Counted from the stretch's first letter, positions 8,350 to 16,104 are shown. The stretch is 42,258 nt of DNA from CAVEFW01 sp963643505 (GCA_963643505.1 CAVIKF010000014.1:1-42258); one strand, 5' to 3'. The notes: generated by a model not told the origin, from the sequence alone. Numbers and translations: made by a program.

Positions 8350-9330
8350 CTACAGTTGGATGTCAAACAAATCGGAGACAGAACCGTTGTTGTAGACGTT
8401 CTTGATGGCAGCAGCCAAAAGCGGAGCAACGGAGATGACGCGGATCTTGCCCGTCTGCTTCTCCGCGGGGACCGGGATGGTATTGCAAACCAAGACCTCC
8501 TCGATGGGGGCCTTCTCGAGACGCTCGTACGCAGGACCGCTCAGGATGGGGTGGGTACAACAAACGAAGATCTTCTCGGCACCCTTGTCCTTCAAAGTCT
8601 GGGTCGCTGCAGCAATGGAGCCGGCAGTGTCGATCATGTCGTCGTTGATGATACAGATCTTGCCAGCAACATCACCGATAAGAGCGGTGATCTCAGCTTT
8701 GTTGTGACCCGGACGACCCTTGTGCATGATGACGAGGTCAGCACCCATCATGTCGCTGAACTTCTTGGCGGCCTTCGCACGTCCCACGTCGGGAGAGACG
8801 ACGCAAAGTTTCTCGGCAGGAAGGTCTTTGGACTTGTAGTAGTCGGCAAGGATCGGTAACGCGGTCAGGTGGTCGACGGGGATGTCAAAGTACCCCTGGA
8901 TCTGACCGACATGCAAATCGACGGTGATGAGACGGTCGATGCCGGCGACACTCAAAAGGTCAGCGACAAGCTTTGCAGTGATAGGCTCGCGGCTCGCAGC
9001 CTTGCGGTCTTGGCGGGCATACCCATAATGGGAGACGACAACGTTAATCGTGCGGGCAGAGGCGCGTTTTGCGGCGTCGACCATAATGAGAAGCTCCATG
9101 AGCGCATCGTTGACGTCGTATTTGTGATCGGCGGAATCGGCGACGCTTTGGATCAAAAACACGTCGTTGCCGCGGATACTCTCCTGGTAACGGGCGTAAA
9201 TCTCGCCGTTGCTGAACTTCTCGAGGCGAATGTTGTTCAACGAGGTGTTGAGCTCTTTCGCAATCTGCTCAGCAAGCTCAAGGTTTACAGAGCCCGAGAA
9301 CAACATCATGTTCTTGGTCATCTCAGTCAT
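8350..9330 (-). CDS. prs: Ribose-phosphate pyrophosphokinase
   Basis: A 326-residue PRPP synthetase that makes 5-phosphoribosyl pyrophosphate from ribose 5-phosphate and ATP for nucleotide, histidine and tryptophan synthesis. Visible motifs: LFSGSVNLELAEQIA at the N-terminus, the catalytic flexible-loop sequence SHYGYARQDRK, VSPDVGRAKAAKKF, and the PRPP-binding loop INDDMIDTAGSIAAA. ATG 9330 has AGGAG 7 nt upstream; a TTG at 9348 also lies in frame but before the ribosome site. A structured leader precedes the gene. Confidence 0.96.
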   Translation of the reverse strand: MTEMTKNMMLFSGSVNLELAEQIAKELNTSLNNIRLEKFSNGEIYARYQESIRGNDVFLIQSVADSADHKYDVNDALMELLIMVDAAKRASARTINVVVSHYGYARQDRKAASREPITAKLVADLLSVAGIDRLITVDLHVGQIQGYFDIPVDHLTALPILADYYKSKDLPAEKLCVVSPDVGRAKAAKKFSDMMGADLVIMHKGRPGHNKAEITALIGDVAGKICIINDDMIDTAGSIAAATQTLKDKGAEKIFVCCTHPILSGPAYERLEKAPIEEVLVCNTIPVPAEKQTGKIRVISVAPLLAAAIKNVYNNGSVSDLFDIQL

Positions 9331-9365
9331 GCTAATGCTCCTATTCAAGATAAGGTGAGTTCAGA

Positions 9366-9418
9366 AAGCCCCGAGGCACCTCCGCCTCAGATCCTCTAGC
9401 CATACGGGGGCTATTGTA
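9366..9418 (-). promoter_or_regulatory. Structured leader and putative -10 of prs
   Basis: On the minus strand TACAAT (9413-9418) would serve as a -10. The transcript would begin with a Y-shaped fold: AGCCCC (9407-9412) pairs with GGGGCT (9367-9372), enclosing a 5-bp hairpin GAGGC/GCCTC (9383-9387 with 9373-9377). TTTCT follows the outer stem, as in a weak terminator or attenuator. No known riboswitch class is recognised. Confidence 0.35.
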
Positions 9419-9566
9419 ACGCGTCACAACCCCCACACGAGCTACGAGTCATATGTCAAGAAAACATTTCCCCGCACATGGTGCCCTTTGCTGCGACTTG
9501 GCATATTTCACTTCATATTTCACATCGATTGGCCGAAAGACCACAAGTTCTTCCGCCAAAACACCT

Positions 9567-9572
9567 TATAAT
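9567..9572 (+). promoter_or_regulatory. Putative -10 box of the ArsB/NhaD-type transporter gene
   Basis: A perfect TATAAT lies 45 nt upstream of the start codon; no good -35 is visible at the usual distance. A 12-bp direct repeat (TATTTCACTTCA then TATTTCACATCG) lies about 60 nt further upstream. Confidence 0.4.
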
Positions 9573-9616
9573 TCTCGTTCGTCTAATCACACAAACAATT
9601 ACGAAAAGGAGAGCAC

Positions 9617-10921
9617 GTGGAGTTTGCGCAAATCTTCTCAATCGTCGTTTTTGTGGTGGCATTGGCGCTCATCATCAGCGAAAAAGTACATCGCTCCCTC
9701 GTCTCCATCGTCGGTGCTGTTCTTTTGATGATCTTCGTCTTCCCCCAAATCGGCGCAGAACAAGGCGAGGCCGGTTTTGAGCTCGCCGTCGGCACTATCG
9801 ACTTCAACACCTTGGGTGTTTTGTTCGGAATGATGCTGTTCGTCTCCGTTGTCAGGCAGTCGGGAGTGTTTGAATACCTCGCCGTCAAGTGCGCCAAGAT
9901 TGCAAAGGGCAACCCGTGGACCATCATGGTGTTGTTCGTCGTCCTGACCGCGGTTCTCTCCGCCTTCCTCGACAACGTCACCACCGTCTTGCTTATAGGT
10001 CCCATGACGCTGACGGTTTGTAAGCTGCTCGACATCAATCCGATCCAGTTTTTCATGGCCGAGATCTTGTCGTCCAACATCGGCGGCACCGCAACACTCA
10101 TCGGCGACCCCCCCAACATCATGATCGGCTCCAAGGCCGGCCTGACCTTCTTCGACTTCATCGCCGTTGACACACCTGCCGTCATTTTGGTCATGATTGT
10201 GTTCGTCGTCATCCTCTACTTTGTCTACGGCCGCAAGATGCATGTCGACCAAGAGCACAAAGACGCCGTCATGGAGCTCAATGAGCGCAAGGAGATCAAG
10301 AGCAAGCCCCTGTTGATCCAAAGCATCGTCATGATGGTCGTCGTCGTCCTCGGCTTCATGCTCCACGGCACCCTCGGTTTAGAATCCAGCATTATCGCAC
10401 TGGGAGCGGCCGGTATCCTTTTGCTTATCTCCCGCCGCAGCATCGAGTTCTCCCTGACCCAGGTGGAGTGGACCACGTTGACCTTCTTCGCTGGCCTCTT
10501 CATCATCGTCGGCGCTCTCGAGCATACAGGAACTATCGAGCTACTCGCCCAAGGCCTCATCGGCATCACAGGCGGCGACGTGTTCCTCACTATGCTCATC
10601 CTGCTGTTTGGCAGCGCGATCATCTCCGCATTCCTTGACAACATCCCCTTCGTGGCAACAATGTGCCCCATCTTGCTGTCCTTGGCGGCAACGGGTATGG
10701 ATGTCACGCCTCTTTGGTGGGCTGTGTCTCTCGGTGCTTGTCTTGGCGGAAACGGATCGCTTATCGGCGCCTCCGCCAACGTGGTCATGTCCGACATCGC
10801 CAAGAAGAACGGTTACGAGATCACCTTCCTTGGCTTCTTCAAGACCGCATTCCCCATTATGGTCGTCACTGTCATCGTCTCCGCTATCTACTTGATCGTC
10901 CGCTTCCCACCGGTCGTCTAA
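9617..10921 (+). CDS. ArsB/NhaD-type ion transporter superfamily protein
   Basis: A 434-residue polytopic membrane protein of the ArsB/NhaD/CitM (IT) superfamily. It shows the internal duplication typical of this fold: LSAFLDNVTTVLLIGPMTL in the first half is echoed by ISAFLDNIPFVATMCPILL in the second. SNIGGTATLIGDPPNIMIGS and LGGNGSLIGASANVVMSDIA are the two re-entrant-loop signatures. Such proteins move Na+/H+, arsenite or dicarboxylates; no arsenic genes adjoin it, so a cation or carboxylate role is more likely. The GTG start at 9617 is supported by AAAAGGAGAGCAC directly upstream. A strong terminator follows. Confidence 0.87.
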   Translation: MEFAQIFSIVVFVVALALIISEKVHRSLVSIVGAVLLMIFVFPQIGAEQGEAGFELAVGTIDFNTLGVLFGMMLFVSVVRQSGVFEYLAVKCAKIAKGNPWTIMVLFVVLTAVLSAFLDNVTTVLLIGPMTLTVCKLLDINPIQFFMAEILSSNIGGTATLIGDPPNIMIGSKAGLTFFDFIAVDTPAVILVMIVFVVILYFVYGRKMHVDQEHKDAVMELNERKEIKSKPLLIQSIVMMVVVVLGFMLHGTLGLESSIIALGAAGILLLISRRSIEFSLTQVEWTTLTFFAGLFIIVGALEHTGTIELLAQGLIGITGGDVFLTMLILLFGSAIISAFLDNIPFVATMCPILLSLAATGMDVTPLWWAVSLGACLGGNGSLIGASANVVMSDIAKKNGYEITFLGFFKTAFPIMVVTVIVSAIYLIVRFPPVV

Positions 10922-10943
10922 TCTTGATGCGACATGACTTGAA

Positions 10944-10972
10944 GAGGGCCTCCTTTGGAGGCTCTCTTTTTT
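10944..10972 (+). terminator. Intrinsic terminator after the ArsB/NhaD-type gene
   Basis: The stem GAGGGCCTCC (10944-10953) pairs with GGAGGCTCTC (10957-10966) through one wobble pair, has a 3-nt loop and is followed by six T. A partial echo of the right arm (GGCTCTCTTTT) appears about 20 bp downstream. Confidence 0.85.
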
Positions 10973-11094
10973 GTGGCTTGTAGGCTCTCTTTTGTGAATT
11001 ACCCAAGAAAACGCAACGAACGGGATTTTCGCCACTAAAAACTTTGATTGCCAACGAATCGTTCAGGCTTATTTCAGGTTGCCTCCCTATAGTG

Positions 11095-11275
11095 TCCAAA
11101 TGTCAGGCGGGGTGGAACCCCCTTCCGGCAATAGGCCCCCAAACCCCTGTTTCCCCGCCTGACCCCTTCCTCGATTGTTCAGGACAACGCACACACCGCG
11201 ACCCGAACATCTAAGAGGTCGCCAACTTTCCATCCCACCCCCTTCCTTTCCAGTTGGCGACCTCGTTTTTCTTTT
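11095..11275 (+). ncRNA. Putative structured small RNA with C-rich loops
   Basis: No protein gene fits 10973-11364. Two strong hairpins occur in series. The first is closed by a perfect 11-bp stem (GTCAGGCGGGG 11102-11112 with 11153-11163). Inside it, GGAA-CCCCC-TTCC presents five C in a loop. The second is a perfect 13-bp stem (11215-11227 with 11252-11264) whose 24-nt loop is almost pure pyrimidine with CATCCCACCCCC, followed by GTTTTTCTTTT. A TATAGT at 11088-11093 could be the -10. The whole resembles an independent sRNA of about 180 nt ending at a factor-independent terminator. It could instead be the leader of the stress-protein gene, but that gene has its own -10 downstream. No Rfam family is recognised. 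Confidence 0.5.
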
Positions 11276-11329
11276 CGGCACCATAACCGCACAATCCAAA
11301 AGAGCGCATGGTTTCAGAGCGCGAATGCG

Positions 11330-11335
11330 TATAAT
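11330..11335 (+). promoter_or_regulatory. -10 box upstream of uspA-like gene
   Basis: A perfect TATAAT lies 29 nt before the ATG of the universal stress protein and downstream of the terminator-like hairpin at 11215-11264. This implies separate initiation. The -35 region is not convincing. Confidence 0.5.
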
Positions 11336-11364
11336 GGGCATACACCCGAAGAAGGGAGAAAGAC

Positions 11365-11850
11365 ATGCTCTACAAATCCATCATGGTTCCCTACGACAAG
11401 ACCGAGCCCGCGTTCGCCGGCCTCTCTGAGGCGATTCGTTTTTGCCACGAAGACCCTGAGGTCGAGCTCCACATCGTGACCATGATCGACGTCGAGACCA
11501 CAGCCGAGGAGGAACTCAACCGGATGTCCCTCCGCTCACGCGGTCACGGCATCGACATGGAAGACCTTGAAAGCTTGCGCGAGGAAATCCTCCTCGACGA
11601 GGTCATCAAGACAAGAGCAGCCTTGCGCGAACAGCTCAAACAACTCTCTAACTACGTCACAATCGAGACAATCGCGACGGGGAATCCCAGCGAGGAGATC
11701 ATCACCTACGCAACCGAGAAGGGCTGCGATGCGATAATTATGGGCTGCCGCAACCACGAGGGGCTGTTTTCCTCCTTCGGAAGCGTAAGCCGCCATGTTG
11801 TGACATATTCGCCGCTGCCGGTTCTCGTCGTCAAAGGCAAGAAAAAGTAG
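11365..11850 (+). CDS. Universal stress protein (UspA family)
   Basis: A 161-residue single-domain Usp protein. It begins MLYKSIMVPYDKTEPAFAG, the usual first strand of the fold. It ends with MGCRNHEGLFSSFGSVSRH and PLPVLVVK, which match the G-x2-G-x9-G(S/T) ATP-binding region, although the second glycine position reads HEG. Such proteins are soluble cytoplasmic dimers induced by stress or growth arrest. A middle segment of about 30 residues (ETTAEEELNRMSLRSRG onward) is an insertion compared with minimal Usp domains. GAAGGGAGAAAGAC precedes the ATG. Confidence 0.85.
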   Translation: MLYKSIMVPYDKTEPAFAGLSEAIRFCHEDPEVELHIVTMIDVETTAEEELNRMSLRSRGHGIDMEDLESLREEILLDEVIKTRAALREQLKQLSNYVTIETIATGNPSEEIITYATEKGCDAIIMGCRNHEGLFSSFGSVSRHVVTYSPLPVLVVKGKKK

Positions 11851-11851
11851 C

Positions 11852-11917
11852 CGATAACGAGACGATAACGAGACGATAACGAGACGATAACGAGACGATA
11901 ACGAGACGACAACGAAA
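11852..11917. repeat. 11-bp tandem repeat, five perfect copies plus one degenerate
   Basis: CGATAACGAGA is repeated perfectly at 11852, 11863, 11874, 11885 and 11896, then as CGACAACGAAA at 11907. The array begins one base after the stop codon of the stress-protein gene and ends about 10 bp before its terminator. The period is one helical turn. Confidence 0.95.
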
Positions 11918-11927
11918 CGACTACAGA

Positions 11928-11964
11928 CAGGCGGAAGCGCGGAAGCACTCCCGCCTGTTTTTTT
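11928..11964 (+). terminator. Intrinsic terminator after uspA-like gene
   Basis: CAGGCGG (11928-11934) pairs with CCGCCTG (11951-11957) and is followed directly by seven T. The loop contains partially self-complementary sequence. Confidence 0.75.
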
Positions 11965-12097
11965 CAGCACCCCATAGACCAACAGAGATGTTACCGAATG
12001 AATAAATGTCCGAATTATTAAAAACGCTGCTCAATTAGCGATTATCGTATAACACTGCTTTTTGTGCGAAAAATATACAAAAACTGATTCATTCTCG

Positions 12098-12127
12098 TTA
12101 ACAATTATCTAGAAGCGGGGATATACT
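12098..12127 (+). promoter_or_regulatory. Predicted thrC promoter
   Basis: TTAACA (12098-12103), an 18-nt spacer and TATACT (12122-12127) stand 33 nt before the thrC start. The surrounding 150 bp are markedly AT-rich compared with the rest of the window. No T-box or threonine-codon leader peptide was found. Confidence 0.55.
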
Positions 12128-12159
12128 ATGCGTATCTTCGCAAGATAGAGAGGGTGCCC

Positions 12160-13710
12160 ATGTCAGAGAACTATTACATTGACACGCGCGGTTGCATCAA
12201 TGAGCCTGTTCCCTTTACGCAGGCTGTTATCGACGGCCTCGCCCAGGGTGGTGGGCTATACGTGCCGCAAAGCCTCCCCCGTCTCACTGTCGACGAGATC
12301 ACGGCGCTTGCCAATCTCCCCTATGCTGAGCGCGCTGCGGCAATCTACAAGGCTTTCGATGTGGACATACCGGCAGAAGTTGTCGACGAACTGATGGCAG
12401 ATGCTTACGGCAAGCAGTTCGACACCGACGAAATCTGCCCGATCACCACCCTTGATGAAAACACCCACATGCTCGAACTTTGGCATGGTCCGACCAGCGC
12501 CTTCAAGGACATGGCATTGCAATGCCTGCCCCGCTTCTTCTCCGCGAGCAACAAGCTGCTTCGCGAAAGGGGCGAGCTCGACCACGAATTCATGATTCTT
12601 GTTGCGACTTCCGGAGACACGGGCAAGGCGGCCCTCGAAGGATTCCGAGATGTCCCGGGCGTGTCCATCGGCGTTATGTATCCCGACGGCGGTGTCTCTG
12701 ATATCCAATTCCTCCAAATGGCGACGCAACGCGGCAATAACGTCCAAGTCTGGGGCGTCCACGGCAACTTCGACGATTGCCAAACCGGTGCCAAGGCCGT
12801 TTTCAACGATGCGGCTTTTGCAGAGAAGCTCATGAGGGAACACAAAATCGCGCTTTCAAGCGCCAACTCCATCAACTGGGGCCGTCTCCTTCCCCAAGTC
12901 GTTTATTACATCAGTGCCTATGGAAAGCTTGTAGCCGACGGCAAAATCAAGGCAGGCCAACCCATCGACGTGTGCGTCCCCACCGGTAACTTCGGAAACA
13001 TCCTTGCCGCTTGGTACGCAAAGCAAATCGGCACCCCGATCGACATGCTTCTTTGCGCGAGCAACGACAATCGCGTCCTGACCGATTTCATCAATACCGG
13101 CACCTATGACATCTCCGATCGAGAGTTTGTCCTGACGAGCAGCCCCTCTATGGATATTCTCGTCTCAAGCAACCTCGAACGTCAGCTATTCGAGCTAACC
13201 GGTCGCAACGCAGAAGCAATCGCCCAATGGATGAGTGACCTCAATACGAAGCGTTGCTTCCGCATCGATCCCGAAACTTTCGCTGCCGTCAGGAAGACGC
13301 TCCGCGGCGACTCGGTCGACAACGCAACGTGCCTCCAAACGATTAAGCGCGTCTTCGAAGAGAAGAATTACCTCCTTGATCCCCATACCGCCGTTGCTTA
13401 TCGCGCAGCAGAAAATCTTCGCGGAGAGAACCCCGTCCTTATCGCAAGCACAGCCCATTGGGCCAAGTTCGGAGTCAATGTGTACCGAGCCCTTCATGAA
13501 ATCGGACCTGACGAGGCGTTAGGCGAAGAAGTCGCGAATCTCTCCGGTTGTGCGTTGAACCGTCTCATCGCCGAAGAGACCGGAGATGATAACATCCCCG
13601 TCGGCTTGGCGGAGCTGGAAACGCTCCCTGTTAGGTTTACCGAGGTCATCGAGGCCGGTACCGAGGATATAGAAAATGCCACTGTTGCTTTCATCAACAC
13701 CCTGGCTTAA
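12160..13710 (+). CDS. thrC: Threonine synthase
   Basis: A 516-residue PLP enzyme converting O-phosphohomoserine to threonine. The N-terminus reads YYIDTRGCINEPVPFTQAVI with GLAQGGGLYVP, and the cofactor lysine lies in HGPTSAFKDMALQ (Lys116). Other signatures are VATSGDTGKAALEGF, SANSINWGRLLPQVVYY and PTGNFGNILAAWYA. The length fits the longer class of bacterial and yeast threonine synthases. I chose ATG 12160, with AGAGAGG 6 nt upstream; a GTG at 12154 lies too close to that site. A small regulator gene follows 24 nt downstream and is probably cotranscribed. Confidence 0.95.
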   Translation: MSENYYIDTRGCINEPVPFTQAVIDGLAQGGGLYVPQSLPRLTVDEITALANLPYAERAAAIYKAFDVDIPAEVVDELMADAYGKQFDTDEICPITTLDENTHMLELWHGPTSAFKDMALQCLPRFFSASNKLLRERGELDHEFMILVATSGDTGKAALEGFRDVPGVSIGVMYPDGGVSDIQFLQMATQRGNNVQVWGVHGNFDDCQTGAKAVFNDAAFAEKLMREHKIALSSANSINWGRLLPQVVYYISAYGKLVADGKIKAGQPIDVCVPTGNFGNILAAWYAKQIGTPIDMLLCASNDNRVLTDFINTGTYDISDREFVLTSSPSMDILVSSNLERQLFELTGRNAEAIAQWMSDLNTKRCFRIDPETFAAVRKTLRGDSVDNATCLQTIKRVFEEKNYLLDPHTAVAYRAAENLRGENPVLIASTAHWAKFGVNVYRALHEIGPDEALGEEVANLSGCALNRLIAEETGDDNIPVGLAELETLPVRFTEVIEAGTEDIENATVAFINTLA

Positions 13711-13734
13711 ACAAAAAGGAAAAGGAGGAAACCC

Positions 13735-14079
13735 ATGAGCAACCTTTCCAAACTCACCCCCCAAATCCGCCTGTTCATCAAAAATGACGAGAACGGCAGC
13801 AAGGCCATCTTTGGCAAAGGCGTAGCCGATCTTTGCCGCGGTGTCCAAGAGAAGGGCTCCCTGAATGCATCCGCCAAGGGTATGCATATGGCCTACAGCA
13901 AGGCATGGCGCATCGTCAAGGAGACCGAGAAGGCCCTCGGCATCCAAATGCTCAACCGCGACGGCGCTCATGGCTCCACCCTCACCGAGGACGGCGAGCG
14001 TCTCCTTGATGCATACTTCGCAGTTAATGAAGCGGTCCAAAAGTATGCGGAGGAAACCCTCGCAAAACAGTTGAAGTAA
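13735..14079 (+). CDS. Stand-alone ModE-type winged-helix DNA-binding protein
   Basis: A 114-residue protein consisting of one LysR/ModE-like N-terminal winged helix. GVQEKGSLNASAKGMHMAYS resembles the helix-turn-helix of ModE, and KAWRIVKETEKALG with the wing LTEDGERLLDAYF completes the domain. There is no molybdate-binding MOP/TOBE domain, so it need not sense molybdate. The ribosome site AAAAGGAGGAAACCC is excellent. It probably shares the thrC transcript, so it may regulate that locus or simply be carried along. Confidence 0.75.
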   Translation: MSNLSKLTPQIRLFIKNDENGSKAIFGKGVADLCRGVQEKGSLNASAKGMHMAYSKAWRIVKETEKALGIQMLNRDGAHGSTLTEDGERLLDAYFAVNEAVQKYAEETLAKQLK

Positions 14080-14122
14080 CCGCTTCAAACATTGCGTTAT
14101 CGATTACGCGCGCGTTTGACCT

Positions 14123-14169
14123 AGCAGAGGGGAATCGGGGGGCCTAAGTCCCTCGGATTTCCATCTGCT
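14123..14169. terminator. Long imperfect hairpin between convergent genes
   Basis: 14123-14136 (AGCAGAGGGGAATC) pairs with 14156-14169 at 13 of 14 positions including one wobble. It lies immediately beyond the stop codon of the minus-strand zinc-ribbon gene and 44 bp beyond the winged-helix gene. It lacks a T-run in either direction, so termination is only presumed. Confidence 0.4.
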
Positions 14170-14625
14170 TTAAGGCAGCGGACGCTCGAGGCGAACAACG
14201 AGACCATCCCCTGATTCGGGAACCTCGACGCGAAGAGTCCACCCTGCCCGGAGGGAAAACGCTTTGGTCCCATCCTCCTCAAAAGGCCGTGCGGTCTCAG
14301 AGGGTGTAGCCATCCCTTCCAATCTCGCAAAAGGAACAACCTCGTTCTTCTTGTCAAAGGTTGCATCCTTCGCCCCGATGCCGCCATCCTCGGTAACCGC
14401 AATCTTCATTCCGATATCACCCGCCTTGTCCTCCGCTACCTTCGTTACGCTATCGCCCGCCCGGCTCTCCACGGAACCAAGCAGCGATGACTTCGACAAA
14501 GCATCAGCCATCTGCGCCGAAGGACTGGCTTGGGTGTCTTCCTCTCGCCCAAAACGATGAAGACACCCAAAGCAGGTCTCCATTTCGTCGAAACACCACG
14601 CTTTACATGAGGGACATTCCTTCAT
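14170..14625 (-). CDS. Hypothetical zinc-ribbon protein at the end of the Tad cluster
   Basis: A 151-residue protein of no recognised family. Its N-terminus has two CxxC knuckles: CPSC at residues 4-7 and CFGC about 13 residues later, with a further cysteine between them, as in a zinc ribbon. A low-complexity, charged middle follows. The C-terminal 40 residues (FSLRAGWTLRVEVPESG onward) look like beta strands. ATG 14625 has a strong AGGAGAGGAGA site; the frame extends upstream without a ribosome site. It lies downstream of the DUF192 gene on the pilus strand, but the 120-bp spacer contains a repeat, so cotranscription is uncertain. Confidence 0.6.
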   Translation of the reverse strand: MKECPSCKAWCFDEMETCFGCLHRFGREEDTQASPSAQMADALSKSSLLGSVESRAGDSVTKVAEDKAGDIGMKIAVTEDGGIGAKDATFDKKNEVVPFARLEGMATPSETARPFEEDGTKAFSLRAGWTLRVEVPESGDGLVVRLERPLP

Positions 14626-14645
14626 TTTCTCTCCTCTCCTGGGGT

Positions 14646-14731
14646 GAACGCGCCTAAGGCGATCACACGCCAATTCCCGCGAGCGCGGCGTGCGCATCGT
14701 GGCGGCGAGCGAACGCGCCTAAGGTGATCAC
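14646..14731. repeat. 21-bp direct repeat, two copies 65 bp apart
   Basis: GAACGCGCCTAAGGCGATCAC (one base differing) occurs at 14646-14666 and 14711-14731, upstream of the zinc-ribbon gene. The inner GCCTAAGGC is palindromic. The two copies are separated by 44 bp of GC-rich sequence. Confidence 0.75.
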
Positions 14732-14745
14732 GTATTACTCCCTGT

Positions 14746-15144
14746 CTATGAATGCATACTTGCAGTCTCTTTCATGCTTGCATCTTCTATCGTTTCTTCT
14801 TGCATGTGGCGCCACCCCGCACCAAGCGAATGGAAGAAGGCACATCCCTGGTCTCCTGGCGCAGGCCAAGGACTGCCCTCCCTCGCGACGCGCTCAAGCA
14901 CGGCACAGGCCCCAGAACACCTCAAGCGCCTCCCCGCACGAACGTTGCGCTGCGAGACGACGACACGTCCACTCCTGTCAAGAAACGCCACGTCAATCGG
15001 GTTGCGCATACCTATCGTGTGGATATCGTGGCAAGGCGCCATCAACAAGACCCCCTCGACCGAGATGCGCCCCAACAACCCGCGTGCCCTCGTCCAAGGC
15101 GAGCACGCGAACGCGATACTTCCCAAATTGCATACTTGTTCCAT
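14746..15144 (-). CDS. DUF192 family protein
   Basis: A 132-residue protein with the DUF192 (COG1430) signature: TRARGLLGR, followed by GVLLMAPCHDIHTIGMRNP and IDVAFLDRSGRVV. The family's biochemical function is not established. In many bacteria it is secreted or linked to Tad pilus loci, which suits its place at the end of this cluster. I see no clear signal peptide. The start was set at ATG 15144, with AAAGGA about 9 nt upstream; an in-frame start at 15180 would overlap the upstream gene. The C-terminal 30 residues beyond the domain look poorly conserved. Confidence 0.75.
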   Translation of the reverse strand: MEQVCNLGSIAFACSPWTRARGLLGRISVEGVLLMAPCHDIHTIGMRNPIDVAFLDRSGRVVVSQRNVRAGRRLRCSGACAVLERVAREGSPWPAPGDQGCAFFHSLGAGWRHMQEETIEDASMKETASMHS

Positions 15145-15157
15145 ACCCCTTGTCCTT

Positions 15158-15673
15158 TCATACACATTGGACGACAACACTTGTCTTGTCTGAAACTTGA
15201 ACGCAGCTCACATACAACCACCGACAGGAGCCATCCTCCTTTATGAAGGTGGCCTGCGTTTCAGACCCGCTCTCCAGCAAAGCCCAACCTTTCAAGTCCA
15301 ATTGCGATGCCACTGCATCAAAAACCTCATCGGCACGCCCATCTTCAATAAATCCGACAAGCGCCCCGTCTCCAGCAACCGTGATGTCACGACGCCCTGA
15401 CAGATCGAGGCATTCGCGCGTAAACGATTCGGGAATCTCATCGATGCCCCTTTGCAACGAGACTCCCGAGATCACCTCCTCGATAAATTCCTCAAACTTG
15501 GCCTCTGTCTCCTCGCACGGCTCGAGGCACGCGCCGATCAGAGACGATGTGCCTGCCGTTACCGCCGACACCCAAGAAAACACCTCTCCGGCGGCATTGG
15601 CAACCGGAACGAAAGCCACGATAAGCCCCACAACGAGGATGGCGCGCACCATGCGGGAAAAATGACCACTCAT
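15158..15673 (-). CDS. Hypothetical secreted protein in the Tad cluster
   Basis: A 171-residue protein with a clear Sec signal peptide: positively charged MSGHFSRMVR, a hydrophobic stretch AILVVGLIVAFVPV, and a likely cleavage after ANA near residue 27. The mature part carries four cysteines in two pairs (CLEPCEE, and CRWLYVSC near the end), suggesting disulfides outside the membrane. No known family is recognised. The ATG overlaps the stop codon of the upstream TadE gene (ATGA), so translation is coupled and a role in pilus assembly or anchoring is likely. Confidence 0.7.
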   Translation of the reverse strand: MSGHFSRMVRAILVVGLIVAFVPVANAAGEVFSWVSAVTAGTSSLIGACLEPCEETEAKFEEFIEEVISGVSLQRGIDEIPESFTRECLDLSGRRDITVAGDGALVGFIEDGRADEVFDAVASQLDLKGWALLESGSETQATFIKEDGSCRWLYVSCVQVSDKTSVVVQCV

Positions 15674-16104
15674 GCAATCACCCCGGGATTGAAGGGATCG
15701 ACCACAAGTGACGCAGAATGCCGCAAAGGGGCGAGAGGCACACCAAAGACCTCGCTCTTCAAGCCAAGGCCAAACAATGTCGGAGCGAACGTCAAGGTGG
15801 CGGTATATCGAACGCATTGCCCACCCGCGCTCTCCACCGATACCTCCACCCCTTCGTTGGAGGCGGAAAAAGCCTTCTCAAGAGCCGCCAACACCTTAAG
15901 CCGGCCTTGATCCGCGCCCTGCCCATATCCAAGAGACGTCGCATAAACCCTCACCGCTTGACGGGCCACCCGATCAAATGAGGCGCATTCCGAGAAGAAG
16001 GTGCAGGCATTGACCACGATGGCTGCGACCACGAGCAACACGGGCAACATCACGGCTAGCTCCACGGTCCCCTGTCCCGATTGCCGCCATTCCTTTATCG
16101 CCAT
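15670..16104 (-). CDS. TadE-like pseudopilin
   Basis: A 144-residue TadE family protein. After nine residues comes the class III prepilin-type motif SGQGTVELAVMLPVLLVVAA: a processing glycine with glutamate at +5, followed by the membrane helix. The remaining 110 residues would be extracytoplasmic, with CVRYTATLTFAP near the middle. It overlaps the upstream large gene by 10 nt and the downstream gene by 4 nt, so it belongs to a tightly coupled operon. Confidence 0.85.
   Translation of the reverse strand: MAIKEWRQSGQGTVELAVMLPVLLVVAAIVVNACTFFSECASFDRVARQAVRVYATSLGYGQGADQGRLKVLAALEKAFSASNEGVEVSVESAGGQCVRYTATLTFAPTLFGLGLKSEVFGVPLAPLRHSASLVVDPFNPGVIA

Noticed and set aside
11095..11275. SRP RNA, 6S RNA, tmRNA or a c-di-AMP riboswitch.
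   Set aside because: The SRP GGAA-tetraloop context, the tmRNA tRNA-like end, the 6S central bubble and the ydaO aptamer core are all absent on both strands.
12000..12153. A T-box or threonine-leader attenuator before thrC.
   Set aside because: No T-box bulge sequence, no Thr-rich leader peptide and no terminator hairpin lie between the promoter and the gene.
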